Origin: Niastella yeongjuensis
GTDB taxonomy: Bacteria > Bacteroidota > Bacteroidia > Chitinophagales > Chitinophagaceae
Assembly (NCBI RefSeq): GCF_900110245.1
Contig: NZ_FOCZ01000013.1
Span: 62,001 to 126,000 of the forward strand
Length of the DNA stretch: 64,000 nt
Direction of reading: 5' to 3'
Each line of letters starts with the position of its first letter. Within the stretch, counting starts at the first letter, position 1. Made by a program: the position numbers and the translations under genes. A model generated the notes under the pieces. That model saw only the letters and a program-made list of their open reading frames with translations. It was not told the origin of the DNA and did not search any database. Below, piece by piece: positions 16,113-24,176 of the stretch.

Positions 16113-18995
16113 ATGAGCGACTTTCAACAGCTATTGCCGAAGGAGGAGCCATCAATACCGGTAAGCATTACTGATTCGGGCAATGCCCAATTGTTTGTTG
16201 TTTTAAAACAATATAAGTTCCATAAACAATTATGCATTGAATTATACCAGGCGGAAACCACACAGGCGGGTAAAATAAAAAACCCGTTAACAGGTATCAA
16301 CCCGCTGGATCTGACATTGACAACAACTGACCTGGCAGCGGTTAAATTCTTTTCTGCTGTAGCCCGTTTTCAAAACAATCCAACAGCAGCAAAAACAGCA
16401 GGTGATCTAGACGCGTTAAAAACGATCATCAAAAACCCATTACAGTTAGCTTTCTATTATCACAATCCAGCGTTTTCAGAAAATATAGTAGCCGGTTCCA
16501 TTCAACCGGTAACCATGGGGCCACTGGCGCAGCATCTTTCCATATGGGTGCAATGGGCCGAACCTTTTTATGAATTAACCCTGCAGGCAACCATCGATGG
16601 AAAAGAATACAACTGGAGCGACCTGCGTATTAAATACGATTACTTCTTCCACCTGGGCGAAACGTTATACGCCATCGGAAACTTTCATTTGATAAATGTG
16701 GTACGTTTTTTTGCCCGTACCAATGGCCTTATTCGCATTCATGAATCGAAGTTCAAATCATTTCAGGAAACCATCTTAATTCCACTAGCCGATTACCTGC
16801 CCATTATGTATCCGGATACCCTCGCTCCCCTTCCGGAACAGATCATACAACCGGGTACCGGTGAGGGCCTGGAGAAAGTAATTTATTTAAGCGAGCTGGG
16901 CAATTATGTAATAATAGACCCGGTAATGAAATATGGGAATGTAGAAATTCCGGTTCGTACAAAAAGACAACTATACATAACCGATGAGGAGGGCAAAGTA
17001 CAAACCATGTATCGGAACGAACCGGCCGAAACGGGTTTTTTGGCCCTGCTGATTAAACAGCATCCCGATTTTCTGGAACAGCTCGATAATGACCTGCGAC
17101 ATTTCTACCTGCATAAAAGCCGCTTTCTGGAGGAGGCATGGTTCTTTACCGCTTTTGAGGTATGGGAAAAGGAAGGCATTACCATTTATGGCTTTAACCA
17201 GATAAAAGGGAACAAATTAAACAGCCACCGTGCGAAGGTGAACATTAAAGTAACCAGCGGACTGAACTGGTTCTCTACAGATATAAAAGTAGGTTTCGGT
17301 AACCAAACCGCTTCGCTTACCCGGCTGCAACATGCGGTTCGAAATAAAAACAAATACGTACAACTGGGAGATGGTACACTGGGCATTCTGCCAGAAGAAT
17401 GGATAGAAAAACTGGCTGACTATTTTACCTCAGGGGAAATAATCGACAACAACCTTATCACCCCTAAAATAAATTTCAGCGAAGTAAGAAAACTGTACGA
17501 AGACCAAATGCTCGATTCGCCGGTGAAGGAAGAGCTGGCTTTGTATACCGACAAAATAAACACCAACGCAACCATACAGGAAGTCTCCGTGCCTGCTGCG
17601 TTGAATGGATTGCTGCGCCACTATCAGCACGAGGGTTTAAACTGGCTGAACTTTATCGATGATTTTAACTTTGGCGGCATCCTGGCCGATGATATGGGTT
17701 TGGGTAAATCCATCCAGATCATCGCTTTTATTTTATTACAAAGAAGTAAGGTAAAACAAAATACCAATCTGTTGGTAGTGCCCACCTCCCTGTTGTTCAA
17801 CTGGCAGGATGAAGTGCAAAAGTTTGCCCCTTCTATAAAAATATTAACGCTGTATAATGCAGACAGGCAGAAGAACACCAATGCATTCAATGAGTATGAA
17901 ATAATACTCACCTCGTATGGCACACTGATCTCAGACATCACCTTCTTACAGCATTATACGTTCAATTACATTTTCCTCGATGAATCGCAGAACATTAAAA
18001 ACATTGAATCGCAGCGGTACCAGGCTGCCCGCCTGCTGAAATCAAGGAATAAAATTGCCATCACCGGTACACCCATTGAGAACAATACGTTTGATGTGTA
18101 TGCCCAGTTGTCATTTGCCTGTCCTGGTTTACTAGGCAGTAAACAGCACTTTAAACACATTTACTCAACACCCATAGACACCTTTAAAGTAAAACGACGG
18201 TCAATAGAGTTACAAAAGAAAATAGCGCCTTTTATTTTAAGAAGGACCAAAGCCGAAGTAGCCACCGAACTGCCCGATAAAACGGAGATGATCTGCTACT
18301 GCCCTATGGGTGAAGAACAACGTAACGCCTATGATACCTGTGAAAAGGATTTGCGCGATTTCCTTACCGATATCACCAATGAGGAAATCTCTAAAAACTC
18401 CATGCATGTGCTGCGGGGCCTTACCCGGTTACGACAGATCTGTAATTCACCGCAGTTGCTGAAAGATGAAAAACTGCAGGGTGACGGTTCAGCCAAAATA
18501 GAGATGTTGCTGGAACAGATTGAAAGCAAATCGCGTCAGCATAAGATCCTGGTCTTTTCACAGTTTGTAGGTATGCTTAACCTCATAAAAAACGAACTGG
18601 AGGCCAGGAACATTCCCTTTGAATTGCTGACCGGCAAAACAAAGAACCGGGAAACTGCCGTACATAATTTTCAGAACGAAGCCAGCATAAGGGTCTTCCT
18701 GATCAGTTTAAAAGCCGGTGGAACGGGTTTAAACTTAACCGCCGCCGATTATGTGTATATCGTTGATCCCTGGTGGAACCCGGCCGTAGAGAACCAGGCC
18801 ATCGACCGCAGCTACCGTATAGGCCAGAAAAAGAATGTGGTAGCGGTTCGCCTCATTACCCCCGGCACCATCGAGGAAAAGATTGTAAAACTACAAAACA
18901 CCAAAAAAGAGCTGTCGGACAAACTTATTAAAACAGCCACTTCCTACCTGAATGGCATTTCCAAAGCGGAAATACTCTCTCTGCTAAATGTTTAA
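16113..18995 (+). CDS. SNF2-family DEAD/DEAH-box helicase-like ATPase
   Basis: A 960-residue protein. The C-terminal half is a SNF2 ATPase: motif I DDMGLGKS near residue 527, motif II as DESQ near residue 623 (most relatives have DEAQ), the ITGTPIENN motif III near 650, and the helicase C-terminal domain with LVFSQFVGML, LISLKAGGTGLNLT and QAIDRSYRIGQ. The N-terminal half of about 500 residues is a domain I cannot name, and there is no SWIM-type zinc finger. Such proteins remodel or translocate along DNA-protein complexes; the role here is unknown. The longest ORF starts at 16023, but its first 30 codons are only a translated heptamer repeat, so ATG 16113 (MSDFQQLLPKE) is the real start. Confidence 0.92.
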   Translation: MSDFQQLLPKEEPSIPVSITDSGNAQLFVVLKQYKFHKQLCIELYQAETTQAGKIKNPLTGINPLDLTLTTTDLAAVKFFSAVARFQNNPTAAKTAGDLDALKTIIKNPLQLAFYYHNPAFSENIVAGSIQPVTMGPLAQHLSIWVQWAEPFYELTLQATIDGKEYNWSDLRIKYDYFFHLGETLYAIGNFHLINVVRFFARTNGLIRIHESKFKSFQETILIPLADYLPIMYPDTLAPLPEQIIQPGTGEGLEKVIYLSELGNYVIIDPVMKYGNVEIPVRTKRQLYITDEEGKVQTMYRNEPAETGFLALLIKQHPDFLEQLDNDLRHFYLHKSRFLEEAWFFTAFEVWEKEGITIYGFNQIKGNKLNSHRAKVNIKVTSGLNWFSTDIKVGFGNQTASLTRLQHAVRNKNKYVQLGDGTLGILPEEWIEKLADYFTSGEIIDNNLITPKINFSEVRKLYEDQMLDSPVKEELALYTDKINTNATIQEVSVPAALNGLLRHYQHEGLNWLNFIDDFNFGGILADDMGLGKSIQIIAFILLQRSKVKQNTNLLVVPTSLLFNWQDEVQKFAPSIKILTLYNADRQKNTNAFNEYEIILTSYGTLISDITFLQHYTFNYIFLDESQNIKNIESQRYQAARLLKSRNKIAITGTPIENNTFDVYAQLSFACPGLLGSKQHFKHIYSTPIDTFKVKRRSIELQKKIAPFILRRTKAEVATELPDKTEMICYCPMGEEQRNAYDTCEKDLRDFLTDITNEEISKNSMHVLRGLTRLRQICNSPQLLKDEKLQGDGSAKIEMLLEQIESKSRQHKILVFSQFVGMLNLIKNELEARNIPFELLTGKTKNRETAVHNFQNEASIRVFLISLKAGGTGLNLTAADYVYIVDPWWNPAVENQAIDRSYRIGQKKNVVAVRLITPGTIEEKIVKLQNTKKELSDKLIKTATSYLNGISKAEILSLLNV

Positions 18996-19011
18996 GATGT
19001 ACCTATAGTGG

Positions 19012-19077
19012 ATTGCCTGGTGATTGCCTAAGTATTGCCTAAGTATTGCCTAAGTATTGCCTGGATATTGCCTTATG
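19012..19077. repeat. 11-bp tandem repeat, unit ATTGCCTAAGT, six copies
   Basis: Six units of exactly 11 bp (three identical ATTGCCTAAGT, plus ATTGCCTGGTG, ATTGCCTGGAT, ATTGCCTTATG). GTATTGCCTGG (19054-19064) can pair perfectly with CCAGGCAATAC (19080-19090), forming an 11-bp hairpin at the array end. It could act as a terminator-like structure for the SNF2 gene, but there is no T-run. Confidence 0.92.
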
Positions 19078-19098
19078 CACCAGGCAATACCCGTAGGG

Positions 19099-19332
19099 TC
19101 CTCAGGCTGTCCTCAGGCTGTCCCCCGGCAATCCCTGGGCACTACCCAGGCCATAATGTTACCATTCAACTACTATCAGGCTAGTATTGAATACCAACAG
19201 CTATACCCGAAGCACCGGGGATAGGGTCAAAATAACTGAAAACAAACTGACGCCTCACCCGGACCTAATTGGGAGAAAATCCCTTTGAGGTCCTTGTCAG
19301 GTCCCTGTTAAGTCCCTGTGATGTCCTTGTTA
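19099..19332. repeat. Two further 11-bp arrays in the same gap
   Basis: TCCTCAGGCTG occurs twice in tandem at 19099-19120, followed by a partial copy. A second set of four 11-bp units (GGTCCTTGTCA, GGTCCCTGTTA, AGTCCCTGTGA, TGTCCTTGTTA) occupies 19289-19332. Between them lies unremarkable sequence. The gap 18996-19424 holds no gene; these arrays and the terminator at 19373-19400 are its content. Confidence 0.85.
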
Positions 19333-19372
19333 GGTGAAATTAGAACCGGGAACTGTCTCATCTACCAGCCAT

Positions 19373-19400
19373 AAAAAAGCCCCCCGATACATCGGGGGGC
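19373..19400 (-). terminator. Intrinsic terminator of the DUF6580-like gene
   Basis: Perfect 10-bp stem GCCCCCCGAT / ATCGGGGGGC (19379-19400) with a six-base A-run at 19373-19378, which reads as a U-run on the minus strand. It lies 25 bp beyond the stop at 19425. Confidence 0.9.
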
Positions 19401-19424
19401 GAATCAATATTTTATGCTAGTTAT

Positions 19425-19997
19425 TTAGTGTACCGCAACAACCGGTTTAAGCGAACGGTGGTTGATAAAATACCAGCTGCCAAACAGCACGCCGCTGAAC
19501 AAAACCGTACTTAACACACTGTATGGATAGAATGGTAACCCGGCAGTATAAGCGGCCATTAAACCACCAAACGTTTTGGGATACATATCATAGCCATTTA
19601 ACCCGGTCCAGGTTAAGAAATTACTCAACAGGAAGAAATAAGTAGGTGCAGCCAGAGCGGTCAGTAATACATTCAACACAGTGATCTTTCTCATTAAAAA
19701 TCCAAAGATGGTTACTGAGGCATAAGCCATATAATCGATCCACATGCCGGGATAAAAACCCCAGATGGGTGAAAGGCCCGCGGAATGCAGCCTCTGGTAC
19801 AATACATCAGAAATAAACATACTCAGCAACGGCAATACGAAAGCCAGTGGTTTTCTGTCTTTCAAAATAGCACCGCTGAAAAATGCCAACGCCAGTTGCG
19901 GGGCAAAACCAAACGGACGGCTGGGAATTGCCCGGTATAAAGCAGCCACTATCACCATTATTACCAGTACCCAGATATCTGATTTATTGATTTTCAT
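19425..19997 (-). CDS. Integral membrane protein, DUF6580-like
   Basis: A 190-residue protein with about five hydrophobic segments: near residues 8-22, 30-46, 52-64, 84-104 and 105-125, and one more near the C-terminus (YSVLSTVLFSGVLFGSWYFI). Conserved-looking motifs are RPFGFAPQLALAFFSGA and FYPGMWIDYMAYASV. The topology resembles the substrate-binding S-components of ECF-type vitamin transporters, and family members are annotated DUF6580, but no EcfA/T partner is encoded nearby and no vitamin riboswitch is visible. The substrate is unknown. It probably forms a separate unit from manA, which ends upstream on the same strand. Confidence 0.75.
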   Translation of the reverse strand: MKINKSDIWVLVIMVIVAALYRAIPSRPFGFAPQLALAFFSGAILKDRKPLAFVLPLLSMFISDVLYQRLHSAGLSPIWGFYPGMWIDYMAYASVTIFGFLMRKITVLNVLLTALAAPTYFFLLSNFLTWTGLNGYDMYPKTFGGLMAAYTAGLPFYPYSVLSTVLFSGVLFGSWYFINHRSLKPVVAVH

Positions 19998-20052
19998 ATC
20001 TATAAGAATGTATGTAAAGTTACATAAAATATAATGTGTTGCAATACCGGAT

Positions 20053-21273
20053 TTATTGCGGCACGGTTGCCCTGAAAATCACGGCATTCTGCGATGGCTG
20101 CAGGGTAAACATGGCGCCTGCAGTGGCGAGCAATGTTTCGCCTTTGCCCAGTGCGATCTCACTGCTGCCGTCCGAAGCCTTTACAGCTCCTTCATACACG
20201 AAATAGATCTCGGCAGTAGCAGCGGTCAGGGATACCGGGATACCCGCTTTTTCTTCCAGCCGGCGCAATTCAAAGTCTGCGGCAGGTGTAGGAAATACGG
20301 TTTCACCCGTTACCGTACCGGCGATACCCTTTAAAACATTTGGAATAACCGGTTCAAACTTTGTATGGTGCATCAGCTCCGGAACATCGATGTATTTGTT
20401 GGTAAGGCCGCCCCGTAATACGTTGTCGGAATTGGCCATGATCTCCATGTTCTGTCCTTCCAGGTAAGCATGTGGAATGCCGGCATCCTGAAAAATAGCT
20501 TCCCCGGGTTTCAGGTTCACCAGGTTAAACAGGTAGATGGAGAAAATGCCGCGGTCAATTTTATTGGCATCGCAAAAAGTTTTAGCTGCCCGCGCTGCCC
20601 AGAAATCTTCCTGGCTTCTGTTTAAAAATCCTTTTTCGTATAAAGGCACAATGCGATCGAGCAAGGGTTGCAGATGCTCTTCTACTTCGTGCTGGTCCAT
20701 GGTCATCACCAGTTCATACAACGCATGGTAATTCTTACCATCAAAAACCGGTACCAGGAACTGCAACTCGGGTGTTTGCATGAGTATGGTCACCAGGGCC
20801 TGGGGCGCTTTAAAGCCATGTAACAGCCAGAAATCGCTCAGCGCCAGCATCAGTTCAGGCTTGTGGTTATCGTCTTTATAATTGCGATTTGATGCGTTCA
20901 AAGGCGTGCCCTTCATATTCTCTGCCGCAAAAGCCGATTCAGCCGCTTTTTTGGAAGGGTGCACCTGAATGGACAACATATCTTTTACATCGAGCACTTT
21001 AAACAGGTAAGGCAACCGGCCGAAACGCTGGTTAACGGGCGTGCCCAATACAGCAGCCGCATCCTGCTTAATAAAGGCATTCAGCGGTTGTTTGCTACCG
21101 TCAGACAGTACTACTTCTGAAGGTACATTATCGTGAGCCCCCATCCAGTATTCGGCAAAGGGCTTTTTATCGGTATTGGTCAGGTGCAACAGGGCAGGAA
21201 TAAAATCCATGCCACCCCAGGTGTAATGTTGAACCCTGCCTTCGAGTTTGAATATTTTAGTGTTATTCGACAT
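20053..21273 (-). CDS. manA: Mannose-6-phosphate isomerase, class I
   Basis: A 406-residue zinc enzyme that interconverts fructose-6-phosphate and mannose-6-phosphate, feeding GDP-mannose and glycan synthesis or mannose use. Signature segments are YTWGG (residues 17-21), FAEYWMGAH, MLSIQVHPSKKAAESAF with zinc-ligand residues, HKPELMLAL, and PHAYLEGQNMEIMANSDNVLRGGLTNKYIDVPEL. The C-terminal jelly-roll ends normally. The gene starts only 35 bp from the divergent yraN start, so both promoters overlap. Confidence 0.95.
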   Translation of the reverse strand: MSNNTKIFKLEGRVQHYTWGGMDFIPALLHLTNTDKKPFAEYWMGAHDNVPSEVVLSDGSKQPLNAFIKQDAAAVLGTPVNQRFGRLPYLFKVLDVKDMLSIQVHPSKKAAESAFAAENMKGTPLNASNRNYKDDNHKPELMLALSDFWLLHGFKAPQALVTILMQTPELQFLVPVFDGKNYHALYELVMTMDQHEVEEHLQPLLDRIVPLYEKGFLNRSQEDFWAARAAKTFCDANKIDRGIFSIYLFNLVNLKPGEAIFQDAGIPHAYLEGQNMEIMANSDNVLRGGLTNKYIDVPELMHHTKFEPVIPNVLKGIAGTVTGETVFPTPAADFELRRLEEKAGIPVSLTAATAEIYFVYEGAVKASDGSSEIALGKGETLLATAGAMFTLQPSQNAVIFRATVPQ

Positions 21274-21308
21274 AGAACTTCAGTAATTTGCAATTATACA
21301 AAAATGCG

Positions 21309-21668
21309 ATGAGCTATCAGCATCATGACACCGGTAAAAAAGGGGAAGACATGGCTGTTGATTACCTGCAGCAGCTGAACTTTACCATTCTGGATCGCAA
21401 CTGGCGTTATGCCCGGTTCGAGATCGACGTGATTGCACACAAAGAACAGGTGCTGCACATTATTGAAGTAAAAACCCGTACCAACCTCTTATTCGGTCAT
21501 CCCGAAGAAAGCGTATCGAGGAAGAAAATAAACAACATGATCAACAGCGCCAATGCCTATATGCGCAAGAACCCGCAATGGCGGCAGGTACAGTTTAATA
21601 TCTTATCCATTACTTTGTTAAAAGACCAGCCGCCGGAATTCTTCTTAATCGAGGATGTTTTTTTGTGA
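21309..21668 (+). CDS. YraN/UPF0102 family endonuclease-like protein
   Basis: A 119-residue protein with the UPF0102 signature: GKKGEDMAVDYLQQ near the start, then LDRNWRYARFEIDVIAHKE and IIEVKTRT. The Glu-Ile-Asp and Glu-x-Lys pair correspond to the PD-(D/E)xK nuclease core, so it is a Holliday-junction-resolvase-fold protein. The family is widespread and its substrate is not settled. The longest ORF starts with TTG at 21288, but ATG 21309 (MSYQHHDTGKKGED) gives the usual family N-terminus. Confidence 0.9.
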   Translation: MSYQHHDTGKKGEDMAVDYLQQLNFTILDRNWRYARFEIDVIAHKEQVLHIIEVKTRTNLLFGHPEESVSRKKINNMINSANAYMRKNPQWRQVQFNILSITLLKDQPPEFFLIEDVFL

Positions 21669-21682
21669 TCCCTTCAACCGTT

Positions 21683-22201
21683 TTACGCCTTTGTTTCGCC
21701 CTCACCTCCGTTCACTTTCTCCATCATTCTTTCTACCAGCCGGAAGGTAGCCGGGCAATATTCAATGTTCTGTTTGAACACGTGCATGTAATCGACCATA
21801 TGGCGGCGGGTATGGTGTGGAAAGCCGGAACAATCTTTTGGCCGCACTTCATAAATGGAGCACTTGTTATCTTTCAAATTCAGGAACTGACAGGGTTGTT
21901 TGGTGTTTATCCAGTCACCGGCCCGGTCTTTCTTCAACCATTTCTTTTTAAAGGCATCTTCCGTCATTTCCAGATGGGCTGAGATGCGTTTAATATCGGT
22001 ATTGGTGAAGGTGGGCGTCATGGTTTTACAGCAATTGGCACAGGCCAGGCAATCGGTTTCTCCCCATACCACCTTATCAATTTCCACTGCCATATTATCC
22101 AGTTTTTTTGGTGGATTCTTTTCCAGTTTGGTCAGGAACCGTCTGAAAGCAGGGCGGTTAGCCTGCATTTTACGTTTCATCTTGAGAAGACTCATCAACA
22201 T
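21683..22201 (-). CDS. YkgJ family cysteine-cluster protein
   Basis: A 172-residue cytoplasmic protein with the conserved cysteine set CLACANCCKT (about 51-60), a lone Cys in KQPCQFL and CSIYEVRPKDCSGFP (about 112-127), which would bind zinc or an iron-sulfur cluster. The family is common in bacteria and its function is unclear. It converges with yraN across 14 bp. Two possible in-frame starts, Met1 and Met3, are both acceptable, with more Met codons at 8 and 12. Confidence 0.88.
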   Translation of the reverse strand: MLMSLLKMKRKMQANRPAFRRFLTKLEKNPPKKLDNMAVEIDKVVWGETDCLACANCCKTMTPTFTNTDIKRISAHLEMTEDAFKKKWLKKDRAGDWINTKQPCQFLNLKDNKCSIYEVRPKDCSGFPHHTRRHMVDYMHVFKQNIEYCPATFRLVERMMEKVNGGEGETKA

Positions 22202-22328
22202 AGTGGCAATTGATTTTTAAAAGTGGCCAATGAACGGGATGCGTTATTTTTGAGCAACGAATATAGCAAATTTTGTTACGGGCCAACAGCGTTGTTGATG
22301 TGGCACAATTTTGCTTCAACCTGATACT

Positions 22329-23231
22329 ATGTGGGACCCTTATAAAAAAGGATTCAAAGCTTTCTTACAACTGGAGAAATCGCTATCCGATAACTCGGTA
22401 GAGGCCTACCTGCGCGACATTGACAAATTGACCCAGTTTTTGGTGGAGAAGGACAATGTGCAAAGTCCGGCCAATATAACCCTGCCCGATCTGCAACAGT
22501 TTATCCGCTGGATAGGCGAGCTGGGCATGACGCCTACTTCACAGGCACGCATCATCTCAGGCATCCGTTCGTTCTATAAGTATTGTCTTATCGAGAATAT
22601 TGTTACCAGGGACCCCACTACCCTGCTGGAAACGCCCAAATTAAAACGCGCCCTGCCCGATGTACTCACGTTCGATGAAATTGAAGCCATCATTGGCGAG
22701 ATAGACCTGAGCAAACCGGAAGGCGGCCGCAATAAAGCCATTCTGGAAACCATGTACAGCTGTGGGTTGCGGGTAAGCGAGGTAGTGAACCTGAAAATCT
22801 CGGCCCTGTACCTCGATGTAGGGTTTATTCGCGTAACCGGAAAGGGTGATAAAGAGCGGCTCGTTCCCATTGGTGAATCCGCCATAAAATATATAACGAT
22901 CTATAAAAGGGATATACGCGTGCATATGCCGGTAAAGAAAGGACATGAAGACATTCTGTTCCTGAACCGCCGTGGCGCCACACTTACCCGGGTTATGATC
23001 TTTTTGATGCTGAAAGACCTGGTTAAAAAAGCCGGTATTACCAAGAACATTTCCCCACATACTTTTCGCCATTCATTTGCTACGCATCTGGTAGAAGGCG
23101 GCGCCGACCTGCGCGCAGTTCAGGAAATGCTGGGACATGAAAGCATAACTACCACCGAAATATATACGCATTTAGATCGGGAGTTCCTGCGCGATACGCT
23201 GCAACAGTTTCATCCTGCATTTAAGGGGTGA
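22329..23231 (+). CDS. xerD: Site-specific tyrosine recombinase XerD
   Basis: A 300-residue recombinase that, with XerC, resolves chromosome dimers at dif during division. The N-terminal SAM-like core-binding domain spans about 5-90 and the catalytic domain about 110-290. Catalytic residues are Arg148 (CGLRVSEV), Lys172 (TGKGDKERLVP), His244 and Arg247 (HTFRHSFATHL), His270 (MLGHESITTT) and nucleophile Tyr279 (IYTHLD). The length is exactly that of housekeeping XerD. No integron, phage or transposon feature lies nearby, so it is not a mobile-element integrase. ATG 22329 is preferred over the TTG at 22311. Confidence 0.95.
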   Translation: MWDPYKKGFKAFLQLEKSLSDNSVEAYLRDIDKLTQFLVEKDNVQSPANITLPDLQQFIRWIGELGMTPTSQARIISGIRSFYKYCLIENIVTRDPTTLLETPKLKRALPDVLTFDEIEAIIGEIDLSKPEGGRNKAILETMYSCGLRVSEVVNLKISALYLDVGFIRVTGKGDKERLVPIGESAIKYITIYKRDIRVHMPVKKGHEDILFLNRRGATLTRVMIFLMLKDLVKKAGITKNISPHTFRHSFATHLVEGGADLRAVQEMLGHESITTTEIYTHLDREFLRDTLQQFHPAFKG

Positions 23232-23349
23232 GTTCAAAATTGGACGCTGCCGGCACCAATGTGTACTCACTATTTTTTTAGAGTATATATTATGGTTATA
23301 ATTAAAGTATTTCTTAATTTAACGGTACAGAAATACAATTGCCGGCCGT

Positions 23350-23874
23350 ATGAATTACGAGAAATATACTGAACTGTTTGTTTCAAGTGACTTTCTTGAG
23401 TATGAGTTTAAGAGTGTCGGACCAAAAGGGTCCATTCTCAAGATCATTCGCTTTACTACTTCCAGCAACGATGAAGCCATTTTTGATCTGGCATTGGGAA
23501 ATAAAATGGCAGATGGAAATTTAGATGACCTGGCAAGGGATAACAATAAAGATAGAAATAAGATACTGGCAACCGTTGTAGCCGTTCTAAAAGTATTTTT
23601 TGATCAATATCCCGATAAATGGGTGTTTTTCAGAGGAAGCACTCCTGAGAGGACAAGATTGTATCGCATGGCGATCACGCTTAATTTGGAAGAATTAAAT
23701 ACTGATTTTGAAATAGTTGGAGCACTTACTGAAAACAGTTCCTATAAAGATGTTTCATTTCAGAAGGGAATAAATTATTATGGCTTTTATGTTCAGGGGA
23801 AAAGACGTAATTTTAGGAGAGAGTACAAAATATCGTTGTATGAAGAAAACAGAAGTACAGAAAGCAGAGATTGA
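23350..23874 (+). CDS. DUF6934-like protein, first gene of a two-gene module
   Basis: A 174-residue cytoplasmic protein. The N-terminus (MNYEKYTELFVSSDFLEYEF) and the central segment with FRGSTPERTRLYRMAI match my recollection of the DUF6934 family of Bacteroidota, which has no known function. No membrane segment or signal peptide is present. The last 35 bp overlap the start of a small gene in another frame (23840-24007), and a terminator closes the pair at 24044-24072. The compact two-gene layout with an overlapping small second gene resembles toxin-antitoxin modules, but nothing in the sequence proves such a role. Confidence 0.75.
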   Translation: MNYEKYTELFVSSDFLEYEFKSVGPKGSILKIIRFTTSSNDEAIFDLALGNKMADGNLDDLARDNNKDRNKILATVVAVLKVFFDQYPDKWVFFRGSTPERTRLYRMAITLNLEELNTDFEIVGALTENSSYKDVSFQKGINYYGFYVQGKRRNFRREYKISLYEENRSTESRD

Positions 23875-24007
23875 AAAAAAACGGATTATTGAATTCGCCG
23901 CATCAATGGGAATTAAATTAACCGTGCAGAACAGACCTTCTGAAAAAAGGCCGATTCCCGAAAAATACAGAGGGGTCGCACATAATGTTAGCCCAACTGA
24001 ATCTTAG
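23840..24007 (+). CDS. Small basic/charged protein overlapping the DUF6934-like gene
   Basis: A 55-residue protein starting MKKTEVQKAEIEKKR, with a strongly charged helical N-terminus and a polar tail rich in Pro and Arg (RPSEKRPIPEKYRG). The longest ORF begins at 23780, but ATG 23840 gives the natural start inside the 3' end of the upstream gene, a 35-bp overlap that implies translational coupling. It is followed by a clear terminator. I do not recognise the family. An antitoxin or partner-protein role is inference from size and context only. Confidence 0.6.
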   Translation: MKKTEVQKAEIEKKRIIEFAASMGIKLTVQNRPSEKRPIPEKYRGVAHNVSPTES

Positions 24008-24043
24008 TTTTTTAAACAGATAATCGCTTCACAAAGATATTTG

Positions 24044-24072
24044 AGCCATCCGCCACGGCGTGATGGCTTTTT
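24044..24072 (+). terminator. Terminator of the DUF6934-like module
   Basis: Stem AGCCATC (24044-24050) and GATGGCT (24062-24068) with inner GCC/GGC pairing, followed by a T5 run. Confidence 0.85.
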
Positions 24073-24081
24073 GATTAAATG

Positions 24082-24106
24082 AAAAATACCGGCCTTTCGG
24101 CCGGTA
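24082..24106 (-). terminator. Terminator of the paralogue pair on the minus strand
   Basis: Perfect stem TACCGGCC (24087-24094) and GGCCGGTA (24099-24106) with a 4-base loop. A5 at 24082-24086 reads as a U-run on the minus strand. It ends the transcript of the gene at 24177-25178 and stands back to back with the plus-strand terminator. Confidence 0.85.
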
Positions 24107-24176
24107 CAGAACCATGTAATAGAAAATAATCACTACTCATTGCATCCTGAGAAAACCCTATATAATGAAAAACCTG

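Noticed and set aside
19012-19332. CRISPR array
   Set aside because: Units of 11 bp are contiguous with no spacers, and no cas gene is present.
22311-23231. XerD as a mobile-element integrase
   Set aside because: Length and catalytic residues match the housekeeping recombinase, and no attachment site, phage or transposon gene is near.
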